From positions 434,001 through 498,000 of the forward strand of contig NZ_CP108093.1 in the NCBI RefSeq assembly GCF_036188265.1: a stretch of 64,000 bases of DNA. Reading direction: 5' to 3'. Numbering within the stretch: the first letter of the stretch is position 1; each line of letters starts with the position of its first letter. Shown here piece by piece: positions 8,595 to 17,370 of this stretch. This DNA is from Streptomyces sp. NBC_00247. Lineage in GTDB: Bacteria; Actinomycetota; Actinomycetes; Streptomycetales; Streptomycetaceae. The notes beneath the pieces were generated by a model. It was not told the DNA's origin. It saw only the letters and a list, made by a program, of their open reading frames with translations, and searched no databases. Made by a program: the position numbers and the translations under genes.

Positions 8595-9973
8595 TGCACG
8601 AGAACCGCACGGTCCGTTCCGGAGTCCAGCCGGTGTACGGCGACGACACCGGCCTGCTCGCTCCCGGGCGGGCGGGCTCCCCGGCCGAGGCCGCCACCGG
8701 CGACGCGGCCTTCCTGCGGGCACTGCTCGACGCCGAGGCGGCCCTCACCCGGGCCCAGGTCTCCTGCGGGCTCGCTCCCGTCGAGGCGGGGCACGCGGTG
8801 ACCCGGGCCGCCGATCCCGCCGCCTTCGACCTGCGGGATCTCGCGCTGCGGGCCCGCTCCGGCGGCAACCCGGTGATCCCGCTGGTGGCCGGTCTGCGCG
8901 CGCGGGTGGCCCCGGAACTGCGCGACCACGTCCACCGGGGCGCGACCAGCCAGGACATCATGGACACGGCGGCGATGCTGGTGGCCTCGCGCACCCTGGC
9001 CCTCGTCCTGGCCGACCTCGGGCGCACCGCCACGCTGCTGGGCGCCCTCGCCGCCGGACACCGCGACACCCCGATGCCGGGCCGCACCCTCACCCAGCAC
9101 GCGGTACCGACGACGTTCGGCCTCAAGGCCGCCGGATGGCGTGCGCTGCTGCTCGACGCCCGGGACCGGACGGCCTCGGTACGGGCGTCCCTGCCGGCCC
9201 AACTCGGTGGTGCGGCAGGCACCTTGGCCGCCCTCGGCCCCCAGGGCGCCGACGCGGACGACCCGGTCGCCGCGTTGGCGGTCGTGGCTGCGTACGCGGC
9301 CGAACTCGGCCTCGCCGAACCCACGTTGCCCTGGCACACGCTCCGCACCCCGGTCGCCGACCTCGCCGGCGCCCTGGCGTTCACCGCGGGCGCGCTCGGC
9401 AAGACGGCCGCGGACGTGCTGAACCTGGCGCGTACCGAGATCGGCGAGGTGGCCGAGGGCACGGGCGGCGGGTCCTCCGCGATGCCGCACAAGGCGAACC
9501 CGGTCCGCGCCACGCTGATCGCCTCGGCCGGCCGCCGCGCCCCGGCGCTGGCAGCCACGCTGTACGGCTCGCTCGCCGCCGAGGACGAACGCCCCGCCGG
9601 CGCCTGGCACGCGGAGTGGGAGCCGCTGCGCGATCTGCTCCGGCTGGTCGGCGGATCGGCCAGGGACACCGTCGAACTCGTCGACGGCCTGCGCGTGTTC
9701 GCGGGCGTCATGCGTGAACATCTGGGCCTGACCGATGGACTGATCGCCTCCGAGCGGCTGGCCTCGGTGGCGGCGGACCGGATCGGCCGCGCCGCGGCCG
9801 GCGAACTGATGGCCCGGGCCACCACCACGGCCCGCGAGCGGCGGCTGCCGCTCACCGAAGTCCTCGCGAAGGAAGCCGCGTTCTCCGGGATCGATCTCGC
9901 CGTCCTCGGCGATCCCACGCGGTGCACCGGCTCGGCCGGCCCGCTCACCGACCGTGCCCTGGAGCGCCGATGA
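8594..9973 (+). CDS. pcaB: 3-carboxy-cis,cis-muconate cycloisomerase
   Basis: A 459-residue member of the fumarase/aspartase superfamily. The signature GSSAMPHKANPVRA is near residue 290, and GATSQDIMDTA near 115 is the other superfamily active-site loop. It converts the product of PcaHG to 4-carboxymuconolactone. The length and the C-terminal extension past the signature are normal for bacterial PcaB. The ATG at 8594 overlaps the pcaG stop; the 3' end overlaps pcaL by ATGA. Confidence 0.92.
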   Translation: MHENRTVRSGVQPVYGDDTGLLAPGRAGSPAEAATGDAAFLRALLDAEAALTRAQVSCGLAPVEAGHAVTRAADPAAFDLRDLALRARSGGNPVIPLVAGLRARVAPELRDHVHRGATSQDIMDTAAMLVASRTLALVLADLGRTATLLGALAAGHRDTPMPGRTLTQHAVPTTFGLKAAGWRALLLDARDRTASVRASLPAQLGGAAGTLAALGPQGADADDPVAALAVVAAYAAELGLAEPTLPWHTLRTPVADLAGALAFTAGALGKTAADVLNLARTEIGEVAEGTGGGSSAMPHKANPVRATLIASAGRRAPALAATLYGSLAAEDERPAGAWHAEWEPLRDLLRLVGGSARDTVELVDGLRVFAGVMREHLGLTDGLIASERLASVAADRIGRAAAGELMARATTTARERRLPLTEVLAKEAAFSGIDLAVLGDPTRCTGSAGPLTDRALERR

Positions 9974-11130
9974 CCGAACGCCCTCTCTCCGTACCGCACT
10001 TCCGCGAGGACGGGGCGGCCGGCGCGCCGCCGTTGCTGCTCGGCCCGTCCCTCGGTACGTCCACGGCGCTCTGGGACGCCGTCGTCCCCGGTCTCTCGGC
10101 CGCGCACCGGCTGGTCCGTTGGGACCTGCCGGGGCACGGCGGCTCCCCGGCCGCCCTGATCGGCCCCGGGGCGACCGTCGCCGATCTCGGCCGTCTGGTC
10201 CTCTCCCTCGCCGACGCGCTCGCGCTGCCCCGTTTCTCGTACGCGGGCGCCTCCCTGGGTGGCGCGGTCGGCCTCTGGCTGGCGGTCCATCACCCCGGGC
10301 GGATCGACCGCCTGGCGGTCGTCTGTTCGTCGGCGCGCTTCGGCGAGCCGGAGCACTGGCGGGACCGGGCCGCCCGGGTACGCGCGTCGGGCACTGGGCC
10401 GGTGGCCGAGGGCGCCGAGGCGCGCTGGTTCACCCCGGGGTTCACCGTGCCGGCTCTGCTGGACGATCTGCGTGCCGCCGATCCGGGGGCGTACGCGGCG
10501 TGCTGCGACGCCCTCGCCTCGTACGACGTACGCCCGCTGCTCCCCTCGATCGGCGCGCCCACCCTGGTCGTGGCGGGCCGCGAGGACCCCGCGACGCCGC
10601 CGGCGCACGCGCGGGAGATCGCGGACGCCGTCCCCGGCGCGACCCTGCTGGAGCTGCCGGGCGCCTCCCACCTGGCGCCCGCCGAACGCCCGGAGCCGCT
10701 GGTACGGGCCCTGCGGGCGCACTTCGCGACAGAGGGCCCGGACGCCGGAGGGTCCGCGTCGCGCGGGCTCGCGGTACGGCGGGAGGTGCTCGGCGATGCG
10801 CACGTGGACCGGGCGCGGGCGACCACCACGCCGTTCACCGCACGGTTCCAGGACTTCATCACCCGCTACGCCTGGGGCGAGATCTGGACCGACCCCACGC
10901 TCCCCCGCCGGGAACGCAGCCTGATCACGCTCACCGCCCTCGTGGCCCACGGCCACCTCGACGAACTGGCCCTGCACGTCCGCGCGGCGGTGCGAGGCGG
11001 GCTCACCCCCGAGGAGATCGGTGCCGCGCTGCTCCAGACCGGGGTGTACTGCGGGGTGCCCGCGGCGAACGCGGCGTACCGGGTCGCCGGAAGGGTGCTC
11101 GCCGAGATGGCGGATGAAGCGGAGGGCTGA
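9970..11130 (+). CDS. pcaL: Fused 3-oxoadipate enol-lactonase / 4-carboxymuconolactone decarboxylase
   Basis: A 386-residue fusion. Residues about 1-250 form an alpha/beta hydrolase with nucleophile elbow GASLGG (Ser near 94), Asp in AGREDPATPP and His in GASHLAP: the enol-lactonase (PcaD). Residues about 260-386 are the decarboxylase (PcaC) with RERSLITLTALVAHGHLDEL. The product is 3-oxoadipate. This fusion, PcaL, is known in Streptomyces and Rhodococcus. The ATG at 9970 overlaps the pcaB stop. The later genes pcaIJ and pcaF are not in the window, so thiolysis to succinyl-CoA and acetyl-CoA must be encoded elsewhere. Confidence 0.92.
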   Translation: MTERPLSVPHFREDGAAGAPPLLLGPSLGTSTALWDAVVPGLSAAHRLVRWDLPGHGGSPAALIGPGATVADLGRLVLSLADALALPRFSYAGASLGGAVGLWLAVHHPGRIDRLAVVCSSARFGEPEHWRDRAARVRASGTGPVAEGAEARWFTPGFTVPALLDDLRAADPGAYAACCDALASYDVRPLLPSIGAPTLVVAGREDPATPPAHAREIADAVPGATLLELPGASHLAPAERPEPLVRALRAHFATEGPDAGGSASRGLAVRREVLGDAHVDRARATTTPFTARFQDFITRYAWGEIWTDPTLPRRERSLITLTALVAHGHLDELALHVRAAVRGGLTPEEIGAALLQTGVYCGVPAANAAYRVAGRVLAEMADEAEG

Positions 11131-11195
11131 GCGGACCCGGCCGGGTCCGCCGGGAGCCCGGTCCGCTTCTGCCAAAAACCCCTCCGGCGACAGAA

Positions 11196-11236
11196 CGCCG
11201 GTGCTCCGTACGCGTCGCGCGTACGGAGCACCGGCG
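11196..11236. terminator. Bidirectional terminator between pcaL and the LURP-like gene
   Basis: A perfect 19-bp stem (11196-11214 with 11218-11236) closed by a TCG loop, placed between convergent genes. No long T-run follows, which is common for Streptomyces terminators. Confidence 0.85.
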
Positions 11237-11253
11237 TCGGCGGGGGGCGTGAC

Positions 11254-12087
11254 TCAGCCGAGTCCGCGCGAGTCCTGCTTGAGGGCGGTGTCCACCGTGA
11301 GAGCCGTCGCGACGACGAGGCTCAGCATCGGCTCGGGCAGCTGGTAGTGGATCTTGAGGACGTAGTTGTCCGCCGTGGTGAAGAGCGTCTTGGCGAGCCC
11401 TTCCCAGGTCTTGGTGATCCGGGCGATCTCGGCGTCGTTCTGGTCGACGATGGCGAAGTTCCAGGCGCGCCAGTTCTCGGCCTTGATGGCACCGATCTTC
11501 TGGCCGTCCACCATGATCGCGAAGTTGATCTTGCCGAACGCGTTCTGCTGGACGATCTCGCCGACCGTCTGCCCGTCGGGACGCTGGACGATCACCCGCG
11601 ACTTGATGAACTTGGCGGGGCGGGTCAGCAGCAACTGGGGCTGACCGTAGGCGTCCCGGATCTCCAGGCGGTGCGTCAGGTACTGGTCCCAGCTGGTGAG
11701 GAGGCGCACCAGCTTGCGGAACGCGCCCTGCCCGACCTGCACGACCGAGCCGAGCGTCGCGCCCTGCTCGTCGAAGACGCGGTACTCGTTCGTCACCTCG
11801 ATCAGCTTGGCCTTCTGGTTCACCACCAGGACCTGCTGATCGAAGAGCGTTCCGGCACTGATCTGGCCGGGCTGGGCGGGTGCCTTCTGCTGCTGGGGCA
11901 CGGCCGCCTGAGGGGCCGGGGCCTGCACGGCGGCGGCTTGCGGAGCGCCGGCCGGGGCCGTGGGCTGGGCGCCCGCGGCGGGGTGGGTGTGCTCGGTCCA
12001 CTGGGAACCGTCCCAGTAGCGGAGCAGCTCCGCGGCTCCGTGCGGATCAGGGAACCAACCCGCAGGTATGTTCGAGGTCGTGGTCAC
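11254..12087 (-). CDS. DUF2510 / LURP-one (scramblase-like, Tubby C-terminal fold) protein
   Basis: A 277-residue protein. Residues about 8-36 are a DUF2510 motif (AGWFPDPHGAAELLRYWDG followed by WTEH), a short domain common at the ends of actinobacterial membrane or signalling proteins. A Pro/Ala/Gln-rich linker runs to about 75. Residues about 80-270 resemble the LURP-one/phospholipid scramblase beta-barrel, with repeated strands such as YRVFDEQGATLGSV and FAIMVDGQKIGAIKAENW. No signal peptide or confident membrane helix is seen. Start is the GTG at 12087. The biochemical role is unknown. Confidence 0.75.
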   Translation of the reverse strand: MTTTSNIPAGWFPDPHGAAELLRYWDGSQWTEHTHPAAGAQPTAPAGAPQAAAVQAPAPQAAVPQQQKAPAQPGQISAGTLFDQQVLVVNQKAKLIEVTNEYRVFDEQGATLGSVVQVGQGAFRKLVRLLTSWDQYLTHRLEIRDAYGQPQLLLTRPAKFIKSRVIVQRPDGQTVGEIVQQNAFGKINFAIMVDGQKIGAIKAENWRAWNFAIVDQNDAEIARITKTWEGLAKTLFTTADNYVLKIHYQLPEPMLSLVVATALTVDTALKQDSRGLG

Positions 12088-12329
12088 CGAGGCACACTAT
12101 CCCGCGACAGGGCTTCAGGCACATTCTTGAAACTTCACACACCTATTCAGTGGCGGCGATGACCAAGCCGAGGGCGCGGGAGCACGTACGGACAAACGCC
12201 GCGTCCGCGAAAGGGGGAGCCACTCGCGCACTCCGTCCACCACCGTCCCGCCGGTCAAGTGCCCTGCCGCGGTGGGCCCGTGGAGCGAAGGGCGCGCTGT
12301 CGCGGTTCCGCCGGGCCGGCTCCGTGCTG

Positions 12330-12374
12330 TCGCGGACCGTGTGGTCGCGGACCGTGTAATCGCGGACCGATCCC
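12330..12374. repeat. Three 15-bp tandem repeats in the DUF3105 upstream region
   Basis: Three units starting TCGCGGACCG (12330, 12345, 12360), the first two differing only in the last two bases. They sit within the 462-base gap 12088-12549, which otherwise holds no gene I can support, and lie about 180 bases before the DUF3105 start, so they could be regulatory or chance slippage. Confidence 0.6.
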
Positions 12375-12549
12375 CCCCCCTCGGATCGGGCGGGCGTGGA
12401 GACGGTCCGGCTCTCTGCCACCGCGAGCCGGACGAGAGTCCCCGTTCGGGGGGACGTCGCACCCGGCACACCAGAAGGCTGATGAAGCCCACCAGGGGCA
12501 CCAGCCTCTGCGCACTTTCCCGTCGATGCCGAATTCCGAGGACGATCCC

Positions 12550-13200
12550 ATGACTTCCACCAAGAACCAGGACTCCCCCTCCTCCGCGCGTCGCGCCAAG
12601 CTGGAGGAAGCGCGGCGCAAGGAACGCGGCCGCGAGCGCCGCGTCAGGATCTTCACCATCTCGGCCGCCGTCGTGGTCGTCGCCGCCCTGGTCGTCGGCG
12701 GCGGCTACCTGATGACGAAGGCGGACGACAAGGACAAGGCCGAGGCGAAGGTGAAGACCGACGCCATCACGGGCGAGCGCAGCTGGGACAAACTCACCCA
12801 GAACCATGTCGAGACGCCGGTCTCCTACCCGATGAACCCTCCGGTCGGCGGTGACCACGACCCGGTCTGGATGAACTGCGACGCCGACGTCTACACCGAG
12901 GCGATACCGAAGGAGAACGCCGTCCACTCCATGGAGCACGGCGCCGTCTGGGTCACCTACAACAGCAAGGCCGCGGCGGCCGACGTGAAGGCGCTCACCG
13001 AGCGGGTCGAGGCCACCCCGTACTCCCTGATGAGCCCGCTGGAGGACCAGGCGGACCCGCTGATCCTGAGCGCCTGGGGCAAGCAGGTCACCGTGACGAG
13101 CGCCTCGGACCCGCGGGTCGCGCAGTTCTTCACGAAGTACGTACAGGGCGCGCAGACGCCGGAGCCGGGTGCCGCCTGCACCGGCGGGATCGCGAAGTGA
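12550..13200 (+). CDS. DUF3105 membrane-anchored extracytoplasmic protein
   Basis: A 216-residue protein: charged N-terminal 36 residues (KLEEARRKERGRERR), one membrane helix about 37-57, then an extracytoplasmic DUF3105 domain with YPMNPPVGGDHDPVWMNCD, HSMEHGAVW and a final Cys. The His and Cys residues could bind metal. The ATG at 12550 has GAGGAC eight bases upstream; a longer open frame exists but is unsupported. It overlaps the DUF305 gene as GTGA, and this DUF3105-DUF305 pairing is common in actinobacteria. The function is not established; a copper-related or surface redox role has been suggested for such proteins. Confidence 0.85.
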   Translation: MTSTKNQDSPSSARRAKLEEARRKERGRERRVRIFTISAAVVVVAALVVGGGYLMTKADDKDKAEAKVKTDAITGERSWDKLTQNHVETPVSYPMNPPVGGDHDPVWMNCDADVYTEAIPKENAVHSMEHGAVWVTYNSKAAAADVKALTERVEATPYSLMSPLEDQADPLILSAWGKQVTVTSASDPRVAQFFTKYVQGAQTPEPGAACTGGIAK

Positions 13201-13850
13201 CGAGCGCCGGCCGCACGGTCGGGTCACGACGGCTGGCGGCGGCGGGTGTCGCCGTGCTGCTGCTGGCCCTGGGGCTGGTGGCGCTGATGGTCGTACGGCC
13301 GACCTCCGCCTCCTCCTCCGCTTCCCCGGCCGGGCGGTCGGCGCCCGCGGACGGTTCGGTGGACGCCGGTTTCGCCCGGGACATGTCCGTACATCACCAG
13401 CAGGCCGTCGAGATGTCGTTCATCGTGAGGGACCGTACGGACGACGAGGACGTACGCCGCCTCGCGTACGACATCATCAACACGCAGGCCAACCAGCGCG
13501 GCATGATGCTGGGCTGGCTGGAGACGTGGGGGCTGCCCAAGAGTTCGGCCGTCCCGCCCATGCGGTGGATGGGGCACGCGGTCACCCCGCACGACGGCGC
13601 GCTGATGCCCGGTATGGCCACCGACACGCAGCTGGACGCGCTGCGCGCGGCGAAGGGCGAGGAGGCCGAGGTCCTCTATCTGCGGCTCATGACGGCTCAC
13701 CACACCGCCGGGGCGCAGATGGCGCAGGCGGCGGCCGGCTCGGCCACCACCGAAGCGATCACGAACCTGGCCGCGGGCATGGTGCGCGGCCAACGGTCGG
13801 AGATCGCCCTCATGGCGGACATGCTCCGCGAGCGGGGCGCCAAGCCCTGA
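13197..13850 (+). CDS. DUF305 secreted/anchored protein
   Basis: A 217-residue protein with an N-terminal signal or anchor helix (about residues 12-33), a short Ser/Ala linker, and a DUF305 four-helix ferritin-like domain carrying the paired motifs DMSVHHQQAVEM and LMTAHHTAGAQM, whose His and Met side chains suggest metal binding. The GTG at 13197 overlaps the DUF3105 stop, so the two are coupled and probably act together outside the membrane. Confidence 0.87.
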   Translation: MTSAGRTVGSRRLAAAGVAVLLLALGLVALMVVRPTSASSSASPAGRSAPADGSVDAGFARDMSVHHQQAVEMSFIVRDRTDDEDVRRLAYDIINTQANQRGMMLGWLETWGLPKSSAVPPMRWMGHAVTPHDGALMPGMATDTQLDALRAAKGEEAEVLYLRLMTAHHTAGAQMAQAAAGSATTEAITNLAAGMVRGQRSEIALMADMLRERGAKP

Positions 13851-13858
13851 CCGACAGC

Positions 13859-13980
13859 CGGAAGCCGGGAGCGGAGAGCAGGGAGCGGAGAGCAGAGGGC
13901 AGGGAGCCGGGAGCCGGGAGCCGGGAGCCGGGAGCGGAGAGCAGGTAGCCGAAAGCCGGGAGCCGGGAGTGAGGAGCCGG
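13859..13980. repeat. GGGAGCC heptamer array between DUF305 and the ROK gene
   Basis: About 120 bases of imperfect repeats: runs of GGGAGCC interspersed with GGGAGCGGAGAGCA. It lies between a stop codon and the next gene's leader and could be a variable-number tandem repeat. Confidence 0.75.
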
Positions 13981-14048
13981 TCGGAATGCGCGATTCCTCC
14001 CCTCTCCCGGTCCGGGCGCACCTGCCGTCACATAGGCTCGGTGGCGAT

Positions 14049-15293
14049 ATGAAGAATCACCTCACGCAGCTGGGCCCCAAGGCCGACAAGGACACCGTCC
14101 GACGGCACAACCTGAGCCTCGTGCTCCGTGCCGTCCGCGACGAGGACGAGACCGGCGAGGCGACCCGGGCCGGTGTGGCAGCCCGCGTGGGACTCACGCG
14201 CGCGGCGGTTTCCTCGCTGGTCGAGCAGCTGCTGGAGACCGGTTTCCTCACCGAGTCCGGCAAGACCTTCAGTGGTCAGGCGGGGCGTCCCGGCACCGCG
14301 CTCAAAGTCGCCCGCACCGGGCCCGCGGGCATCGGCGTGGAGGTCAACATCGACTACGTCTCGGTGTGCGTCGTCGACCTGGCGGGGACCGGGCGGGTAC
14401 GGCAGACCGAGCACCTGGACAACCGGGGAGAACCGCCCGAGGAGGTCCTGGTCCGCGCCGCCCGGATCGCCGCGCGGACCCTGGACTCGGCCCGCGAGCA
14501 GGAACTCCACCCGGTGGGCGCGGCGCTCGCCCTGCCGGGGCTGGTCTCCGGCGGTGCGGTGCGTCAGGCCCCCAACCTCGGCTGGAACCGTGTCCCGGCG
14601 GAACGTCTGTTCGCCGACGCGCTCGCCGTACTGAACCCGTGTCTCGGCCCGCTGCCCGTCAGCTCGGAGAACGAGGCGAACCTGGCGGCGCTGGCCGAGT
14701 TGTGGTTCGGCGGTCTCGAAGACGTCCGCAGTTTTCTCTATCTGACGGGCGAGATCGGTGTCGGTGGCGCCCTGGTGATCGGTGGCGAGCTGCTGCGCGG
14801 CGCGCACGGCTTCGCCGGGGAGATCGGCCATGTGGTGGTGGACCCGGCCGGCCCGGAGTGCCGGTGCGGTTCGCGCGGCTGTCTGGAGCAGTACGCCGGT
14901 CAGGCCGCGCTGCTGCGGGCGGCGGGCATAGAGGGGGCCGGGGGCGGTGCGGCGGTGGTCGAGCTGGAGCGCAGGGTGCGCTCCGGTGACGCGCGCGCCG
15001 AAGCGGCGGTCGGTGAGGCGGGCCGGATGCTGGGCCGCGTCCTGTCGGGCGCGGTGAACCTGATCGACCCGGACGCCGTGGTGCTGGGCGGGATCTACCG
15101 CGGCCTGATGCCGTGGCTCTCGGGTCCCGCCGACGAGGAGCTGACCGGCCGGGTGGTCTCCGGTCTCTGGTCGCCGGGCAGCGGCAGGCTCCGGGCGTCG
15201 TCGGTGGCCGGAGACGCCGCCCGGGGCGCGGCGGCCCTGGTGATGCAGGACGTACTGGCCGACCCCGTTGCGTACGCCGGCCGGGAGCGGTGA
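14049..15293 (+). CDS. ROK-family transcriptional repressor (likely XylR)
   Basis: A 414-residue ROK regulator. An N-terminal winged helix (ATRAGVAARVGLTRAAVSSL, about residues 40-60) is followed by a sugar-kinase-like ROK domain with EIGVGGALVIGG, the GHVVVDPAGPECRCGSRG zinc/ROK signature and a C-terminal glycine-rich segment. The ATG at 14049 has GGTGG five bases upstream. ROK repressors of this length next to xylA/xylB control xylose genes in many bacteria; here xylA-xylB begin 700 bases downstream. The inference that xylose or an oligosaccharide is its ligand is contextual. Confidence 0.85.
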   Translation: MKNHLTQLGPKADKDTVRRHNLSLVLRAVRDEDETGEATRAGVAARVGLTRAAVSSLVEQLLETGFLTESGKTFSGQAGRPGTALKVARTGPAGIGVEVNIDYVSVCVVDLAGTGRVRQTEHLDNRGEPPEEVLVRAARIAARTLDSAREQELHPVGAALALPGLVSGGAVRQAPNLGWNRVPAERLFADALAVLNPCLGPLPVSSENEANLAALAELWFGGLEDVRSFLYLTGEIGVGGALVIGGELLRGAHGFAGEIGHVVVDPAGPECRCGSRGCLEQYAGQAALLRAAGIEGAGGGAAVVELERRVRSGDARAEAAVGEAGRMLGRVLSGAVNLIDPDAVVLGGIYRGLMPWLSGPADEELTGRVVSGLWSPGSGRLRASSVAGDAARGAAALVMQDVLADPVAYAGRER

Positions 15294-15433
15294 TAAGAAG
15301 ACGTACCGGCCCGGGCGACATGCCCGCACCGGAGTGCCAACCGGCCCTCCGTGGCGGCGTGTTCGCCTCAGCGGCCGCCTCCCCACCTGCCTGTGGGCCC
15401 GCCTTCGCGGCCGCCCGAAACGGAGTGATCGCC

Positions 15434-15865
15434 GTGACCGAGCCGACCCCCCGGATTCCTGTGACGTCCACCCCTCGCGCGGTGCTGGAGCGCTACCACC
15501 GGGCGATGCTGTCGATGTCGGCCGACGATCTGGCGGATCTCTACGCGGTCGACGCGGTGCACGAGTTCCCGTTCACCAGCCCCGGCTTCCCCGCGCGGTT
15601 CGAGGGGCGCGAGGAGGTCCGTGCCGGTTACCGGGCGGCCTGGGGCGCGAGTCCGGCCGAGGTCACGGAGCTCCGCGACGTCACCGTGCACGAGACCGGC
15701 GACCCGGGGGTGATCGTCGCCGAGCACGTGGTGGTGGGTTCGCTGCCCGCCCGGGACCTCACCTTCACCGTCCCCGGGCTCCTGATCCTGCACGTGCGGG
15801 ACGGCCTGATCGTCCGTGTCCGGGACTACATGGACGGCTTCGGCGTCGCGGCGTCCCGGGGCTGA
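15434..15865 (+). CDS. SnoaL-like (NTF2-fold) protein
   Basis: A 143-residue single-domain protein with the cone-shaped NTF2/SnoaL pattern: LERYHRAMLSMSADDLADLY, FPARFEGREEVRAGYRAAW and a final strand DYMDGFG. The GTG at 15434 has GGAG eight bases upstream; the in-frame GTG at 15425 has none. Families of this fold include polyketide cyclases, isomerases and inert binding proteins, so no reaction can be assigned. It lies between the ROK gene and xylA and converges with xylA. Confidence 0.75.
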   Translation: MTEPTPRIPVTSTPRAVLERYHRAMLSMSADDLADLYAVDAVHEFPFTSPGFPARFEGREEVRAGYRAAWGASPAEVTELRDVTVHETGDPGVIVAEHVVVGSLPARDLTFTVPGLLILHVRDGLIVRVRDYMDGFGVAASRG

Positions 15866-15903
15866 ACAACCCCGGCGCCGCCCGGCAGCCGCTCGCGCAC
15901 ACG

Positions 15904-15953
15904 AACCGGCAGGGGCCGGGCCGTCCCGCCGGACGGCCCGGCCCCTGCCGGTT
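15904..15953. terminator. Bidirectional terminator between the SnoaL gene and xylA
   Basis: A perfect 23-bp stem (15904-15926 with 15931-15953) with a CGCC loop, placed between the converging SnoaL and xylA genes. One of the strongest hairpins in the window. Confidence 0.88.
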
Positions 15954-15999
15954 GACGCATCGCGTGTCGCGAGTCGCGGATGTCGCTGTACCCCTGGGG

Positions 16000-17169
16000 T
16001 CAGCGGACGCCGAGGAGGTGGTCCAGGGCGAGCTGGTCGAGGGCTTCGAAGGCCATGGAGCGCTGGGCGGCGGCGTCGACGTCGAAGTCCTCGTAGGCGG
16101 AGGTGTCGGCGAGGAGGCCCTTGAGCCCGTCGGCGGCGGTCGGGGTGGCGAGCTCGTCGAGGCGGGAGGCGGTGAGGGCCTCCTGGACGGCGGGGTCGTC
16201 ACGGAAGGCGGCCGCGCGCTCCTTGAGGATGAGGTAGTTGCGCATGCAGTTCTTCGCGGATTCCCAGACACCGTCGAAGCCGTCGGTGCGCACCGGCTTG
16301 AAGTCGAAGTGGCGGGGTCCGGTGTAGTCGGAGTTCTCCAGGAGGTCGACGAGCCAGAAGGCCTGGCGCAGGTCGCCGGCGCCGAAGCGGAAGTCCTGGT
16401 CGTACTTGATGCCGGACTGGCCGTTGAGGTCGATGTGGTAGAGCTTGCCGGCCCACAGGGCCTGGGCGATGCCGTGGGGGAAGTTGAGTCCGGCCATCTG
16501 CTCGTGGCCGACCTCGGGGTTCACGCCGTAGAGCTCGGGGCGTTCCAGGCGCTCGATGAAGGCGAGGGCGTGGCCGACGGTCGGCAGGAGGATGTCGCCG
16601 CGGGGCTCGTTGGGCTTGGGCTCGATCGCGAAGCGGATGTCGTAGCCCTGGTCGGTGACGTACTCGCCGAGGAGGTCGAAGGCCTCCTTCATGCGGTCGA
16701 GGGCGTCGCGGACGTCCTTGGCGCCGCCGGACTCGGCGCCCTCGCGGCCGCCCCAGGCGACGTAGGTCTCGGCGCCGAGCTCGGCGGCGAGGTCGATGTT
16801 GCGGATGACCTTGCGCAGCGCGTAGCGGCGGACGTCGCGGTCGTTGGAGGTGAAGCCGCCGTCCTTGAACACGGGGTGCGTGAACAGGTTGGTGGTGGCC
16901 ATCGGGACCTTCAGGCCGGTGCGCTCCAGCGCGTCCTTGAACCGGCCGATCACCGCGGCGCGCTCGCTGTCGGAGGACCCGAAGGGGATCAGGTCGTCGT
17001 CGTGGAAGGTCACACCGTGCGCGCCGAGCTCCGCGAGCCGCTCGACGGACTCGACCGGGTCCAGCGCCGGGCGGGTCGGCTCACCGAAGGGGTCGTTGCC
17101 CCGCCAGCCCACGGTCCAGAGACCGAAGGTGAACTTGTCAGCGGAAGTGGGAGTGAAGCGGTCCGACAT
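16000..17169 (-). CDS. xylA: Xylose isomerase
   Basis: A 389-residue class I (actinobacterial) xylose isomerase interconverting D-xylose and D-xylulose, widely known also as glucose isomerase. Catalytic and metal-binding motifs are intact: VTFHDDD (catalytic His), [33 protein letters not shown] and [10 protein letters not shown]. The ATG at 17169 has AGAGG upstream and gives the standard N-terminus [20 protein letters not shown]. Divergent from xylB across a 201-base control region, it would turn xylose released by the xyloglucan enzymes downstream into xylulose. Confidence 0.97.
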   Translation of the reverse strand: MSDRFTPTSADKFTFGLWTVGWRGNDPFGEPTRPALDPVESVERLAELGAHGVTFHDDDLIPFGSSDSERAAVIGRFKDALERTGLKVPMATTNLFTHPVFKDGGFTSNDRDVRRYALRKVIRNIDLAAELGAETYVAWGGREGAESGGAKDVRDALDRMKEAFDLLGEYVTDQGYDIRFAIEPKPNEPRGDILLPTVGHALAFIERLERPELYGVNPEVGHEQMAGLNFPHGIAQALWAGKLYHIDLNGQSGIKYDQDFRFGAGDLRQAFWLVDLLENSDYTGPRHFDFKPVRTDGFDGVWESAKNCMRNYLILKERAAAFRDDPAVQEALTASRLDELATPTAADGLKGLLADTSAYEDFDVDAAAQRSMAFEALDQLALDHLLGVR

Positions 17170-17227
17170 GTCTGCCTCTTGATCGACGGGCCCGGACGGC
17201 TGCTCTGCCGACCGACCAATTTGTTCA

Positions 17228-17248
17228 GTGCCATTACTAATATGGCAC
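17228..17248. promoter_or_regulatory. Inverted repeat in the xylA-xylB divergent control region
   Basis: GTGCCAT, seven bases, ATGGCAC: a perfect 7-bp dyad with an AT-rich centre, 59 bases upstream of xylA. AATTTGTT also appears twice as a direct repeat (17218-17225 and 17323-17330). These are candidate sites for the ROK repressor. Confidence 0.55.
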
Positions 17249-17370
17249 CCATCGGCCCGGATGCGAAACCCTCGGGAACCAAAAAGTCTTCGCAGCCCTG
17301 TTCGCACCCCGTCCGATCCCGTAATTTGTTAGCCGAACGAGCAAATCCCGCAGCACGAGAAGAGGTAGCC

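Noticed and set aside
15268..17370. Long open frame running into xylB (about 1,200 codons in total)
   Set aside because: The first 700 codons are antisense to xylA and the SnoaL region and come from high G+C codon bias; a Shine-Dalgarno and normal XylB N-terminus occur at 17371.
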